Shown here: positions 8,503-18,406 of the stretch, piece by piece | Layout: each line of letters starts with the position of its first letter | How positions within the stretch are numbered: position 1 is the first letter of the stretch | From: Candidatus Poribacteria bacterium | GTDB taxonomy: Bacteria; Poribacteria; WGA-4E; WGA-3G | Assembly: GCA_026702755.1 (NCBI GenBank) | Contig: JAPPBX010000087.1 | Location: forward strand, 1-64,000 | Length of the DNA stretch: 64,000 bases | Direction of reading: 5' to 3' | The notes under the pieces: model-generated | Told to the model about the DNA's origin: nothing | Databases searched by the model: none | The model's input: the letters and a program-made list of their open reading frames with translations, nothing else | Program-made: the position numbers and the translations under genes

Positions 8503-9372
8503 CTATTTACGTTCAGGAACCAGAATGATTTCGGCTCGGCGATTCATAGCTCTGCCTGCAGCGGTATTCTGCGGGGCAACAGGATCGGTGTGTGCCTTAC
8601 CAATTGTCTCAATTCTACCGGCATCAATCCCTTTCGATTGTAGATACTTTGAAGCGGAGTTCGCGCGTGCCTGTGAGAGATCCCAATTGCTTCTGTAACT
8701 TCCGCGCAGTACTGGCATGCCATCAGCGTGTCCAATAACCATGACTTTAGCATCTGAAGCTTCCATGAGCTGTTCAACGATACCATCAATTGTCTGTTTC
8801 GCGTCGCTGTCTAACGAGGTTCGTCCACTGGCGAAAGTGACGGTAGCCAGCGTTGTCGGCATTGAGGAGACTTCTTCCACCACCATTGACAATCCTTCCT
8901 CTATAGCCATCACTTTGGACGCGAGCTGATTTATCGCTTCATTTTGCGCCTTGTCGGTATCTTCAACAGCCATGAGCTGTTTTTGGACTTTTGCGTTTTC
9001 GCTTTTCGCGAAATCCATCGACTTCTGCCCTTGCATATCAATAGCCTTCGTCAGGTCGGCGCGGAGCTGCGCGTCCTGTTCTTTGGCTTTTTGTTCGGCA
9101 GCAGCCATAGTGTCAGCATCACCTTGCTGAGAAACGGCAATCGCCTCGTCCTTCGCTCTGGAGATTGCTTCTGTCGCATCTTTATTATTCTGATCGACTT
9201 TGCCCTCTAACATCGTGATTTTGTTTGACACGTCAGAATTGGTCTGCTCCATCTTCGAGACATGTTCATTCTTCCACATTTCAAACTCTTCCTGATTCAA
9301 CTTACCGCAGCTACTCATAACAAGCGCAACGCCAAGAAGAGCGATAATTGTGAAAGCGGTTCTACTTAACAT
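8503..9372 (-). CDS. OmpA-family lipoprotein with coiled-coil linker
   Basis: A 289-residue envelope protein. The signal peptide ends in a lipobox (VMSSC, Cys about residue 22), predicting lipid attachment. Residues ~30-165 are Glu/Lys/Gln-rich and helical, a coiled coil that could span the periplasm. The C-terminal domain (~170-289) is OmpA/Pal-like, with TVTFASGRTSLDSDAK, VIGHADG and a late NRRAEIIL, the region that binds peptidoglycan diaminopimelate. It probably tethers outer membrane to cell wall. The start is firm: AGGAGG lies six bases upstream of the ATG. Confidence 0.88.
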   Translation of the reverse strand: MLSRTAFTIIALLGVALVMSSCGKLNQEEFEMWKNEHVSKMEQTNSDVSNKITMLEGKVDQNNKDATEAISRAKDEAIAVSQQGDADTMAAAEQKAKEQDAQLRADLTKAIDMQGQKSMDFAKSENAKVQKQLMAVEDTDKAQNEAINQLASKVMAIEEGLSMVVEEVSSMPTTLATVTFASGRTSLDSDAKQTIDGIVEQLMEASDAKVMVIGHADGMPVLRGSYRSNWDLSQARANSASKYLQSKGIDAGRIETIGKAHTDPVAPQNTAAGRAMNRRAEIILVPERK

Positions 9373-9838
9373 GGATTCCTCCTAAGTTTTAAACAACAAT
9401 TTAGGGCATTGCTTGTGAACCGGTTTAAGGAGCCGGTCTTCAAGTTACGCCAAAAAAATTAATATACTTTATTTTCCACGGAATTCTTCTTAAATCCCGC
9501 CTTAAACGCATGTATGCAAACGCAATAACTAACTTACCCACGCAGAAAACAGTTTTTCAATGCCCGAAACTGCCTTGCGAACTTGTAAAATATGGGAAAC
9601 CTGTAAGCAATTTATTCTCACAGGTACTTCTAATATCAATTATATCACTTTTCCGTAAAAAAAGTCAAAAGTTTTTTCACGTCCGCCTGAACAACGGGAT
9701 TAGATTTCAAAACACCCTTGATTTTTGATGTGAGATGCGGTAAAATTCAGTACGCACGCTTCTCAGAAACCGGCGCTGATAGACGTATCGTTTAAGCACA
9801 CCGAAATCACTGACTATGAATCAAGGATTATTGACGGT
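9373..9838. other. Divergent intergenic region
   Basis: This 466-base AT-rich gap separates the minus-strand OmpA-like gene from the plus-strand M48 protease. It contains a short ACCGG/CCGGT inverted repeat near 9420-9440, T-rich runs near 9640-9680 and the candidate promoter at 9718-9746. I see no coding sequence. Confidence 0.6.
9718..9746 (+). promoter_or_regulatory. Candidate sigma70 promoter for M48 protease
   Basis: TTGATT (9718-9723), 17-base spacer, TAAAAT (9741-9746), about 85 bases before the annotated start. Matches by eye are 4/6 and 5/6 to consensus. Confidence 0.45.
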
Positions 9839-11197
9839 ATGGGACAGATAAGCATTATCTTAATCACAGGACTACTCTTTCTTTTCTACTTTGAACCGCC
9901 GCAAGAAAGCACAAATGTCAGCGACATGCAGGTGGTTCTCTGGACAATTGTATTGACAGGTCTCCCTGTGCTCATCACATGCTTTGTGACCTCGTACGTC
10001 GCGCGAACCTTTTCTGCAAACAAAGAGGAAAACCTACCGAAACTTTATTCTTTACGACGCTTCATGGTTGTTTTCGAGTGTATTAGCTTAGCAGCGTATC
10101 TATGTAATCTATATCTATTGAATTTGCCTGCCCTGATTAATAAACACTTCGCATTCTTCCCGATGGAAAATCTACGCCAAATGCTCGCTTTGCTCCCGCT
10201 CCTGATTGGGCTCATCTGTATTCGGCTCGTGTTTTACCGGGTGAACCAATACCAACAAGGACACTATCGAGAAGTTGCCACGCTTCAATTCAAGTTTCTG
10301 CTCTTTCCGCTGCTGCCGATGTTTATTTACCTTATGACAATGGACGCTGTTTATTGGCTCCCGTATTCCGCGAAACTGTTCATTGTCGAACACCCGTACG
10401 TTCTGATCGGATTGATTTTACCCGTGATCGCATCCGCCTATGTTCTTGCCCCCTTACTCATGCAGTTTCTATGGAAAACCAAACCGTTGGCGGCGGGTTC
10501 AGCCCTGAAGGAAAAATTGGATCTGCTAACAAAACAGAGTGGTCTAAAATACCGGGATATTGTCGTGTGGCAAACAGGTTCACTGTCAATAGCCAACGCT
10601 GCAGTTGCGGGGACCTTTCCGTGGAACCGCCGAATTTTTCTGACAGATGCACTCCTTGAGTATTTTACAGATGAAGAGATCGAAACTGTGGTCGCTCATG
10701 AACTCGGACATATCCGCTACAGACACATTCCGACATACATGCTCTTTGCGCTCTTTTATCTGTTGAGTTATTGGTTTTTCTATGTCCTTGTTGAGGCACC
10801 GTTAGTCGCGCACTTCGGAGAATCACAAATTTTGCCAACGTTATGTTCGTTAGTTTTTCTAATCGTTTATTTCGTTTTCATCTTCCGATACTTGTCAAGA
10901 CGTTGCGAACATCAGGCAGACCTATATGCGGCTTCGCTCACGAAGAAGCCGGAAGCATTCAAAAACGCCTTGATGAAACTCGCTGTGCTAAATTCAGTGC
11001 CAAAATCGATTCGAAGGTTTTTTGAAATCTTCAACACACACCCGTCTATTCACCGACGGATTGATTTCATCAACCAATGGATAGCGCACAACTTAGCAAT
11101 TCAACGCTATAAAAGTTATCTACTTGAAGTCAAAATCTTAATCGTCTTGCTTCCAATATTTGGCATTCTCGCATTGTACGTCGCAAAGGTATTTTAA
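9839..11197 (+). CDS. M48-family integral membrane zinc metalloprotease
   Basis: The 452-residue protein has several N-terminal helices, then a zinc-protease core: H287-E-L-G-H291 inside VVAHELGHIRYRH, two further helices, and E357 in CEHQADLYA, the usual third zinc ligand with the downstream Asp. This is the HtpX/Ste24 (M48) arrangement, used for membrane-protein quality control or processing, with the active site on the cytoplasmic side in HtpX. It is longer at the N-terminus than HtpX. The frame stays open upstream to 9734 without an ATG, so ATG 9839 (AAGGA 11 bases before) is the best but not certain start. It is transcribed alone. Confidence 0.88.
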   Translation: MGQISIILITGLLFLFYFEPPQESTNVSDMQVVLWTIVLTGLPVLITCFVTSYVARTFSANKEENLPKLYSLRRFMVVFECISLAAYLCNLYLLNLPALINKHFAFFPMENLRQMLALLPLLIGLICIRLVFYRVNQYQQGHYREVATLQFKFLLFPLLPMFIYLMTMDAVYWLPYSAKLFIVEHPYVLIGLILPVIASAYVLAPLLMQFLWKTKPLAAGSALKEKLDLLTKQSGLKYRDIVVWQTGSLSIANAAVAGTFPWNRRIFLTDALLEYFTDEEIETVVAHELGHIRYRHIPTYMLFALFYLLSYWFFYVLVEAPLVAHFGESQILPTLCSLVFLIVYFVFIFRYLSRRCEHQADLYAASLTKKPEAFKNALMKLAVLNSVPKSIRRFFEIFNTHPSIHRRIDFINQWIAHNLAIQRYKSYLLEVKILIVLLPIFGILALYVAKVF

Positions 11198-11261
11198 TAA
11201 CGTGAGGCGTGACGATTTGAAGATTGCTCCGCCGGTAAACGCTTCAATCGGAAGTCTACCG

Positions 11262-11296
11262 CTGTGTAGGGGCGAGGTTGCCTCGTTCCTACACAG
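11262..11296. terminator. Bidirectional hairpin between convergent genes
   Basis: CTGTGTAGG (11262-11270) pairs with CCTACACAG (11288-11296), and the interior GCGAGG/CCTCG pairs too, giving a long stem. It lies between the M48 gene and zapA and overlaps the zapA stop codon. Confidence 0.55.
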
Positions 11297-11591
11297 TTGG
11301 GGTTTCCGCCCTTGTATCATCTTCAATCGCAAACTGTAGCCGCTCCACTATTCGGTATAATGGCAATTCATATTTTTCTTGAAGACGACGCTTTTCATCA
11401 GCAATGTGGAAAGCGACAAGCAGGGGAACCCTTTGCTCGTCAAAACCCTTTCTGAGATAGGACTCAACTAAACTTTTGACATAGTCAACGAGTTCGTTAA
11501 TGGCTTCCGCTGTCAACTCCTCAGTTGGTTTGATGGTATAAGGTGTTCCGAGTATAACGAAGCGAATCGGCTTAGATTCTTGTTGTTCCAT
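11289..11591 (-). CDS. zapA: ZapA-like cell division protein
   Basis: This 100-residue protein fits the ZapA family in length and plan: a short N-terminal beta unit (IRFVILGTPYTIKPTEEL), then a long helix with VPLLVAFHIADEKRRLQEKYE, which matches the family's conserved AALNIADEL..L helix and a C-terminal coiled coil. ZapA crosslinks FtsZ filaments at the division ring. Motif-level similarity is good but the sequence is divergent, so the symbol is provisional. It stands alone on the minus strand. Confidence 0.7.
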   Translation of the reverse strand: MEQQESKPIRFVILGTPYTIKPTEELTAEAINELVDYVKSLVESYLRKGFDEQRVPLLVAFHIADEKRRLQEKYELPLYRIVERLQFAIEDDTRAETPTV

Positions 11592-11820
11592 TATATTGTT
11601 ATTGACCCCTTTCGTATTTTATTTAAGGGTTAGCAGTTGTCAGTTATCAGAATTGATCCTACGCGGTAAGTCCGGTGTGTAAACGTATCATAGATGTCAA
11701 TTTTAGAAGAAAATGACAGCCTCGGTCCCAGGTCCGGTAAGCACAGTTTGAAACTGCACCGAATTTTAGGCACATACTTTGTATCGCCTAAAACCTTTTA
11801 GTCCGGTAGGAACGATATGT

Positions 11821-12675
11821 TTATAGTGCCTGATGCATTGTCTCCGTACACGGCGCGACCCCCGTCCATTTCTCAAAAGCGATCGCCCCCTGATGCACTA
11901 ACATCCCGATGCCGCCAAGGGTTTGGCATCCGCGCTCGGCGGCGGCTTGCATCAAGGGTGTCACCGGAGGCGTATACACAATGTCGTAAACGATAGTATT
12001 CGGTTGAAGCCAATCGGCAGAAACCAGCAGAGGGATGTTTGTATCCATACTTGCTGTCGCCGTATTAATGAGAAGTGCGCTTTGAGCGACAGCAACAGGC
12101 AATCGAGTATCTGTAAGTCCCATTCCGTGCATGGAAACACCTGTCTTTTGACACATCTCTTCCGCTAAGGAAACGGCTTTTTCCACCGTACGATTGGCGA
12201 TTGTAATTGATGCCACACCGGCAAGTGCCAATGCAACGACGACGGCTCTCGCGGCACCACCGGCTCCTAAGACGACAACACCTTCATCAACCGGTACAGA
12301 CATGTCGCCACTCTCTTCCAGTGCCCTTAAGACTCCTGGAGCATCCGTATTATCGCCGTGTATACCTTCATCAGTAAAGGTGAGTGTGTTCACAGCACCG
12401 ATAAGTTCCGCTTCCCGCGAGATGGACGTAAGGGACGGAATGACTGCCCGTTTATGGGGAAGTGTTACATTAATGCCAACGACGTTAATAGCTTTAAATC
12501 CAGCGATCGCCTGTGCCAAATCATCAGGACGGACATGAAAGGGGACGTATACATAATCAAGTCCTGCCTTAGCAAAGGCGGCGTTGTGCATCTGAGGTGA
12601 ACGGCTGTGTTCAACCGGGTCACCAATAACGCCGACAACGCGGGTATGTCCTGTCAGTAAGTGTCGTGTGTGCAT
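11821..12675 (-). CDS. aroE: Shikimate dehydrogenase
   Basis: A 284-residue AroE, the usual length. It catalyses NADPH-dependent reduction of 3-dehydroshikimate to shikimate in aromatic amino acid synthesis. The N-terminal substrate domain has GDPVEHSRSPQMHN and NVTLPHK (catalytic Lys), then D in DNTDAPG. The NADP domain has VVLGAGGAARAVV and the NRT motif that selects NADPH. The C-terminal segment GIGMLVHQGAIAFEKWTG is also diagnostic. It lies downstream of the indolepyruvate oxidoreductase on the same strand. Confidence 0.95.
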   Translation of the reverse strand: MHTRHLLTGHTRVVGVIGDPVEHSRSPQMHNAAFAKAGLDYVYVPFHVRPDDLAQAIAGFKAINVVGINVTLPHKRAVIPSLTSISREAELIGAVNTLTFTDEGIHGDNTDAPGVLRALEESGDMSVPVDEGVVVLGAGGAARAVVVALALAGVASITIANRTVEKAVSLAEEMCQKTGVSMHGMGLTDTRLPVAVAQSALLINTATASMDTNIPLLVSADWLQPNTIVYDIVYTPPVTPLMQAAAERGCQTLGGIGMLVHQGAIAFEKWTGVAPCTETMHQAL

Positions 12676-12794
12676 TGTTTTAATGGCTTTTGACGTAATG
12701 GCTGTCAGCCATCGGCAATCGGTTTCCAGAGACTCTTGTATGAAGGTATGCGCATTTTGCGTGCCACATACTGATGGTTTCCGATAGCCGACGG

Positions 12795-15700
12795 CTATCT
12801 CCCAAGTAGTTCTTCAACTGTCTGTTTCGCCACTTCCATTTTCGGATAGCGAATTTCTCGATAACCGCGGACTTCCTCCACACACTCTAATGCGTGGAGA
12901 TGTTTTTTGTATGCTTCCGCATCGGTTGGTGCGAAGGTGTCAATCACACGGGTAATATACCACTCTCGGAATTCCTTTTCCTTCGCGTGCCATTTGGAGA
13001 GCCATCGTCTTAGAAACTTCATCCGTTTCATTAAGTTTAGTTGCCAGTTACGTGCGTCAATATCTGCCTCAAAGTCAAGTCCCATGACAGTGAAATGCGG
13101 TCGATTGAGATGGACATATTTAATCTTGTCGCCGTTTTTCGTATCAATCTTGTATAATTCCTTGTCGCGCGCTAACTTTTCTTCGCTCGTTAGCAAGTGT
13201 GCGACGTAAACCTCATCCTTAATCAGCATCACCTTATGAAGATACCTAACCGCTGCCTTTGTGGCGCGATAGTTGTAGGTTTCTGAATCACGGGCATTAA
13301 CCTGTTTTATCTTTTCAACATATCGCCGCGCATAATTTATATCCTCGAACTGAACAAGATCGTATATATAGAGGGCTAACAGCCGATGGATGTCATCGGC
13401 ATTAATGCTCAATGTCTCCACAATTTCGTCAACGAGTGCCACATACTTCTGTGATAAACGCTTTCCACCGCGTTTTCGTTCCAAAATTTGTCGTTTTGAC
13501 TTGAGCATTTCGGCGTAAGTCCCTGACGCGCCTACGGTGGACTCAGACAGTTCAAGAGCAAGACGACGACCAACAGTGAATGCCTTCATGTTGGTATCCA
13601 AATCAGCGTGCGGTACCATCTGTTTGAGTGCCAATTGGAGTGGTTCCAATTCAACAGGTATCAACTGTCGTTGGAAGGCAGTACCGAGGAGCATCATGTT
13701 CGCATACAACTTATTGCCAAACAATTCCTCAGAGATCGCAAATAAATCAACGCCGAAATATGCGTCGGCGTTGGTATGTGTCTGAAGTGCTTCTTCAAGT
13801 GTGTCCGGGTCGAAATCGTCCTTACCGATAAGGGTGGATATCGTTTCAGTTTTCGCGGTATTCACCATAGCAGCGGTTCGATCAGGTGATGCGACACGGA
13901 AAAGCGATTGTGCTGTGATACCGCGGACTGCCTCTAAAATATCAAGCCCCAACAGAAGATCCGCCTTGCCATACGGAATCATCGGGGAAGCGTGAACATC
14001 GGGTTGGGCATAAGTGATGTGTGTATAGACACCACCGTTGCGAATCGCCAATCCTTTCCTGTCACAGAACGCCACATTGTAGCCTTGCAGATACCCCGCA
14101 ACGACGAGAACTTTTGAAATCGTCCCAATACCCATACCACCGACCCCTGCAGCGTACATGTTCCAGTCCCGCTCAAACGTTAATGGTGGTGGCGGTGGTA
14201 AAGGTTCATCGCTCAAAAGTTTTCGATTACCGGATGCGATCACTTGCTCCTGAGGGGGACGCTTACGCGTTACGATAACCTCTTCAAAAGCAGGACACGC
14301 GTATTTAATCCTTGCACAGGCACCATCAGAAACGCAATTTGATTGATCAATGGCGATCTTCTCACCGTAATCGGTATCAACAATTTTTAGACCGGGACAT
14401 CCCGTCGCAGTGGTGCATTCTCGACAAAATTCGCAGACTTCAGGGGTTATGTTGATATGCTTTTCATATTTAAGGAAACCGTCTTTGGCTATCGTTTTTC
14501 GCTGTTCACGACGGATACGACGATGATAGGTAATAGCGCACTCTTTATCAGCAATGACAATTTTGACCCCCGGTTTGAGAATCGTTTTTTCCAGATATTT
14601 TTTGTAGTTGACCCGGTCTTCGGGGTTGGTGCGCACAATGTCTATTTCAGAATCGCCAACGAGTCCTTGGGCAACTTCCTCGATGTCCTGTGCAAACGTC
14701 GGGTTGCCGAGGAGATCCAGTTCACCAGCAGGGGTCGGTTGGTGCCCTGTCATTGCTGTCGTTTGGTTGTCTAAAATGATGTAGGCAATGTCTTGATTGT
14801 TTTTGATTGAATCCGAAATCGCTGCCATTCCACCGTGAAAAAAGGTTGAATCCCCCATGAAGACAACCTGTTTATTTTCGATAAACGGATCGATGCCAGC
14901 ACCTGACCCACCCCCTAAAGCCATCGCGGAGAGGTTGTGCATCAAACGAGGAAACGGTTCATATTTGAGCATCGAATAGCAACCAATATCCCCATGAAAG
15001 ACGAGATCTACCGGACCTAAATCGTGATGCTTCTTCATATAATCCGCATCCATAAATTGCTCTGTGATTTCAAGAAAGACGCTCGAAGAATCACGGTGGG
15101 GACAGCCGGGACAGAAGGTAGGTGTGCGTTGCGGAATGTCAATTTGCTGTTCAGACACCTGCTTTTGGAGTGCCTCTTCACGCTCGAAGTGTTCCAAATC
15201 CACAGGCGTGCCATTTGCGCTAAAGCGGTGTTTGAGCAGTGGAATGAGTTTCTGAATGAGAATAGAGGCATCTAAACCGGAAACTGTCGGGATTCCTGCC
15301 AGATCGTCGGGAAATTGTTTTCCCCAGACGTTTACATACCGCTTAAGATCTCCATTCTGATAGGCATGGGTGAGGAGTGCTTTGATTTCGTTTTCTAAGA
15401 GCGGACGTTTCTCTTCAACGACGTATATCTCGTCAACTTTTTCAGCGAACTCCATGACCCTGTCCGCATCAATCGGATGGGTCATACCGAGTTTGAGAAT
15501 AGGGATGTCGCCGTATAGGTTCAATTCTCCAAGTGCATGGAGGAGGCAGCTGTGTGCCAAGCCTGCACTGACAAATCCGAGGGCGTGACGCTTTTTGCTT
15601 GACGTTCCGTCTACAAACTGAATTTCGTTGAGTCCGAGATCTCTTGCCATCTCAAGAGCAGTGGGAAACCGTTCCCTCAACGTCTCCGTCTCAATCTGAG

Positions 15701-16358
15701 CAGTATGCGGCGGTAAGACAACCCGCTTATCGGCATTAATGAGTTGGGTATCCAAGTTAACCTGCTTCAAACCGGTAATATCAGGATAAATGTTCGGTTG
15801 AAGTTCAACGTTACCACCACCGCTCGCTTGATTTTCAGTTGTTAAATAGCAAACATAGAGGTCGGCTGCAGCGGAAATTTGGAAGGCGCAGTTAATCCAA
15901 TCTTTGAGTTCCTGAAATGTACTCGGTTCAATAAGCGGCGTATAGACATGCCGTGCGAGAAATCGGGAATCGGCAGGGACTTGCGTGCTGTGGGACCACG
16001 TATCATCACCGACAACTACAACAGCACCACCGGTTGTGCCTGCGAGATTGCTAATCGCCAATGCATCAGATGCAACATGGAAGCCGACACTCTTCATAAA
16101 CGTAATCGCCCGGACATCCGCCATCTGCGAACCGTTGAGACGTGCAATACTCAACGCCTCATTATTGGCTATCTGAGCGACAATGCCGTTAGTTTTTAAC
16201 AACTCCGCATTGCGTTGAAGTATGTCAAAGACTTCAGCAATAGGAGAGCCGGGATAACCTGTAAGCAGACTGACCCCACTCTCCAAGGCACCCTTGACTA
16301 ACAATTCACACCCAGTATAGACATGCGTCCCGCTGGCTTGTGTAAACCTTTCATCCAT
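12795..16358 (-). CDS. Indolepyruvate ferredoxin oxidoreductase, single-chain form
   Basis: This 1187-residue protein joins all domains of the 2-oxoacid:ferredoxin oxidoreductase family specific for aryl pyruvates: an N-terminal pyrimidine-binding domain (GYPGSPIAEV, ~residues 35-200), a ThDP domain with GDIGCYSM and GDSTFFHGG..NN (~residues 450-590), a ferredoxin-like segment with CEFCRECTTATGC and a second Cys cluster (~640-690), and a gamma-like domain starting GVGGMGIGT (~740). The last ~250 residues form a helical C-terminal extension known from the long single-chain forms. It oxidatively decarboxylates indolepyruvate and related acids to acyl-CoA with reduced ferredoxin. The TAG stop lies in the end of an intergenic repeat, and a further repeat begins 8 bases before the start. 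Confidence 0.93.
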   Translation of the reverse strand: MDERFTQASGTHVYTGCELLVKGALESGVSLLTGYPGSPIAEVFDILQRNAELLKTNGIVAQIANNEALSIARLNGSQMADVRAITFMKSVGFHVASDALAISNLAGTTGGAVVVVGDDTWSHSTQVPADSRFLARHVYTPLIEPSTFQELKDWINCAFQISAAADLYVCYLTTENQASGGGNVELQPNIYPDITGLKQVNLDTQLINADKRVVLPPHTAQIETETLRERFPTALEMARDLGLNEIQFVDGTSSKKRHALGFVSAGLAHSCLLHALGELNLYGDIPILKLGMTHPIDADRVMEFAEKVDEIYVVEEKRPLLENEIKALLTHAYQNGDLKRYVNVWGKQFPDDLAGIPTVSGLDASILIQKLIPLLKHRFSANGTPVDLEHFEREEALQKQVSEQQIDIPQRTPTFCPGCPHRDSSSVFLEITEQFMDADYMKKHHDLGPVDLVFHGDIGCYSMLKYEPFPRLMHNLSAMALGGGSGAGIDPFIENKQVVFMGDSTFFHGGMAAISDSIKNNQDIAYIILDNQTTAMTGHQPTPAGELDLLGNPTFAQDIEEVAQGLVGDSEIDIVRTNPEDRVNYKKYLEKTILKPGVKIVIADKECAITYHRRIRREQRKTIAKDGFLKYEKHINITPEVCEFCRECTTATGCPGLKIVDTDYGEKIAIDQSNCVSDGACARIKYACPAFEEVIVTRKRPPQEQVIASGNRKLLSDEPLPPPPPLTFERDWNMYAAGVGGMGIGTISKVLVVAGYLQGYNVAFCDRKGLAIRNGGVYTHITYAQPDVHASPMIPYGKADLLLGLDILEAVRGITAQSLFRVASPDRTAAMVNTAKTETISTLIGKDDFDPDTLEEALQTHTNADAYFGVDLFAISEELFGNKLYANMMLLGTAFQRQLIPVELEPLQLALKQMVPHADLDTNMKAFTVGRRLALELSESTVGASGTYAEMLKSKRQILERKRGGKRLSQKYVALVDEIVETLSINADDIHRLLALYIYDLVQFEDINYARRYVEKIKQVNARDSETYNYRATKAAVRYLHKVMLIKDEVYVAHLLTSEEKLARDKELYKIDTKNGDKIKYVHLNRPHFTVMGLDFEADIDARNWQLNLMKRMKFLRRWLSKWHAKEKEFREWYITRVIDTFAPTDAEAYKKHLHALECVEEVRGYREIRYPKMEVAKQTVEELLGR

Positions 16359-16365
16359 TTCTTTT

Positions 16366-16518
16366 TAGTTATCAGTTGTCAGTTGTCGTAGGGGTTGGGA
16401 ATGTAATACAAGGAATGGATTTGGTCTATTCAAAGACCAAATCCCCCAACCTGTGCGGACGAGGTGATCTCGCCCCTACAAAAACCGAGAACCGATGACT
16501 CCTCCGCTGATAACTATT
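16366..16518. repeat. AGTTATCAG-family element filling the recN/IOR gap
   Basis: The left end TAGTTATCAGTTGTCAGTTG and right end ...CCGCTGATAACTATT are inverted relatives. The right end contains the TAG stop of recN (16514-16516); the left end lies 8 bases from the oxidoreductase start. The interior holds a CCCCAACC segment and GCGGACGAGG. Confidence 0.7.
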
Positions 16519-18256
16519 CCACTGACAACAACTCACGGGCATGGGCAAGCCCTATTTCGGTTTCTTTGCCGCCGTGCATTCGGGCGATCTCGTTAACCTG
16601 TTCTTCTGCTGTCAGCGGTTTTGCTGTAATTAGCGTGCGTTCGCCGACGACATCTTTATCGACTCGGAAATGGCTATCGGCAAAACGGGCAATCTGCGGG
16701 AGATGCGTAATACAGATAACTTGTGCAAATTCTGAAAGTTCCTTCAACTTCTTGCCGACGACATCCGCAACCTTGCCGCCGATGCCGCTATCAACTTCGT
16801 CAAAAAGCAGTGTCGGAACCTCATCAACCTGAACCAGTACTGTTTTTAACGCAAGCATAATGCGTGAAATTTCACCGCCTGACGCAATTCTGGCAATTGG
16901 ACGTGCTTCGGAACCGACATTTGGTGCAATCAAGAACTCAACATCGTCCATTCCGTCGGAACGGAACGCATAGCGTTTCCCATCTATCTGAAATGGCCCG
17001 CGTTCGTCAGGTATATGCTGGACGGCTGCCTGAAACTCTGCCTTATCCATGCCGAGTGTCCGCAGTTCCTTCTCAATCCGTTCTGAAAGATGCTTCGCGA
17101 CGTGAAGCCGTTTCGCAGAGAGCGCAGTAGATAAACGCTGCGCTTCTTGGATCGTTTTGTGAATTTCCTCTTGAAGCGCGCCCTGCTTCTCAGAACCGAG
17201 TTGTAGGGTCTCCAATTTCTGCTCGGCTTCGGCGTGGTAGGCTAATATCTCTGGAATAGAATTGCCATAACGCCGTTTGAGCTTCCCAATCAACGCCAAC
17301 CGGTCCGTAATCTCTTCCAACCGCATCGGGTTGGATTCCACGGACTCTGCATAGTGACGGACCTGTAATGCAATGTCTTCCAATTCATAGAGTGATGATT
17401 CCAACCGATCTTGCAATTCAGAGAGGCTGTCATCAAATTCCGACAACTTTGTAAGTTCTTTCGCGGCAGCTTTTAAGCGTTCAACGGGACTACCAAAACC
17501 AGCTCCCCCATCGTCATCAAGTTGTCGATACGCAATGTTCGCCGAGTCACGCAATGCCTCTGCGTTTTTGAGGATCCGAGATTCATCCGCCAGTCTTTCG
17601 TCCTCACCTTCCTCCAGATTTGCTGAGGTGAGTTCTTTAATCTCAAACTCAAGGAGTTCCTTTTCCCGTTCCGATGCTTTCAACGTCTCTGTGAGAGCGG
17701 CTGCTTCTTGTTGCGAGGCTCGCAGCTGCGTGTATACTTTTCCAACGTGTTGACGCGCCTCACTGCTGCCCCCGAAATCGTCCAAAAGTTTGAGATGCGT
17801 CTGCGTCCTGAACAACGATTGATGTTCATGTTGGCCATGGATGTCAACAAGTAATGTACCGAGTGCTTGCAACTGCTTTAAATTCACCAAACGCCCGTTG
17901 ACAAGGCAGCGGCTCCTACCGCTCGCCGTAATTCGTCTGGAGAGAATCACGACATCCGATGGATCTAATACGTCGCTCAAAGCGTCTGCCAATAAGGGAT
18001 CATCAGTCTCATTCTGTGCCGTGTGCCAGATTGGATGCTTATCGTCAGGGGCGACACTCACCTCGACCTCTGCAAAATTGGCACCTTCGCGCACAACGTC
18101 GGCAGAGGCTCTCTCACCTAACACCAATCCGATCGACTTGAGGATGACTGACTTACCAGCACCCGTCTCACCGGTGAAAATATTCAATCCCGGCGCGAGT
18201 TCTAAGTCAAGTTCATCTATGAGGGCAATGTTGCGGATAGAGAGTGTTTCAATCAT
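16514..18256 (-). CDS. recN: DNA repair protein RecN
   Basis: A 580-residue SMC-like ATPase of normal RecN length. The Walker A motif GETGAGKS is at residues 29-36, followed by VLGERAS. The middle is coiled coil (~150-370). The C-terminal half has ASGGEISRIMLALK (ABC signature) and LLFDEVDSGIGG (Walker B), then the late CITHLPQIARFADSHF. RecN binds broken DNA ends and supports recombinational repair. It is downstream of NAD kinase on the same strand, a common recN-nadK neighbourhood. The ATG is separated from a repeat by a single base or two, so no Shine-Dalgarno site is visible. Confidence 0.97.
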   Translation of the reverse strand: MIETLSIRNIALIDELDLELAPGLNIFTGETGAGKSVILKSIGLVLGERASADVVREGANFAEVEVSVAPDDKHPIWHTAQNETDDPLLADALSDVLDPSDVVILSRRITASGRSRCLVNGRLVNLKQLQALGTLLVDIHGQHEHQSLFRTQTHLKLLDDFGGSSEARQHVGKVYTQLRASQQEAAALTETLKASEREKELLEFEIKELTSANLEEGEDERLADESRILKNAEALRDSANIAYRQLDDDGGAGFGSPVERLKAAAKELTKLSEFDDSLSELQDRLESSLYELEDIALQVRHYAESVESNPMRLEEITDRLALIGKLKRRYGNSIPEILAYHAEAEQKLETLQLGSEKQGALQEEIHKTIQEAQRLSTALSAKRLHVAKHLSERIEKELRTLGMDKAEFQAAVQHIPDERGPFQIDGKRYAFRSDGMDDVEFLIAPNVGSEARPIARIASGGEISRIMLALKTVLVQVDEVPTLLFDEVDSGIGGKVADVVGKKLKELSEFAQVICITHLPQIARFADSHFRVDKDVVGERTLITAKPLTAEEQVNEIARMHGGKETEIGLAHARELLSVE

Positions 18257-18405
18257 TATAGTTATCAGTTGTCAGTTGTCGGTAGCCATCAGTAGTCAGC
18301 CATCAGCAGTCAGGAGGTTGTCGTCTACAGGATGCTTTCTCAAGCAAGCAGATTGTCGCGCGACACAACACTGAAAACCGATTGCTGATAGCCGACGGCT
18401 ATCTC
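18257..18405. repeat. AGTTATCAG-family element filling the nadK/recN gap
   Basis: Begins TATAGTTATCAGTTGTCAG immediately after the recN start codon and ends CTGATAGCCGACGGCTATC two codons before the nadK stop. The right end resembles the sequence at 12770-12800. Confidence 0.7.
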
Positions 18406-18406
18406 T

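Noticed and set aside
11592-11820. Possible 6S RNA or riboswitch near zapA
   Set aside because: zapA is often next to ssrS, but no long rod-like self-complementary structure was seen; only short TCCGGT repeats are visible.
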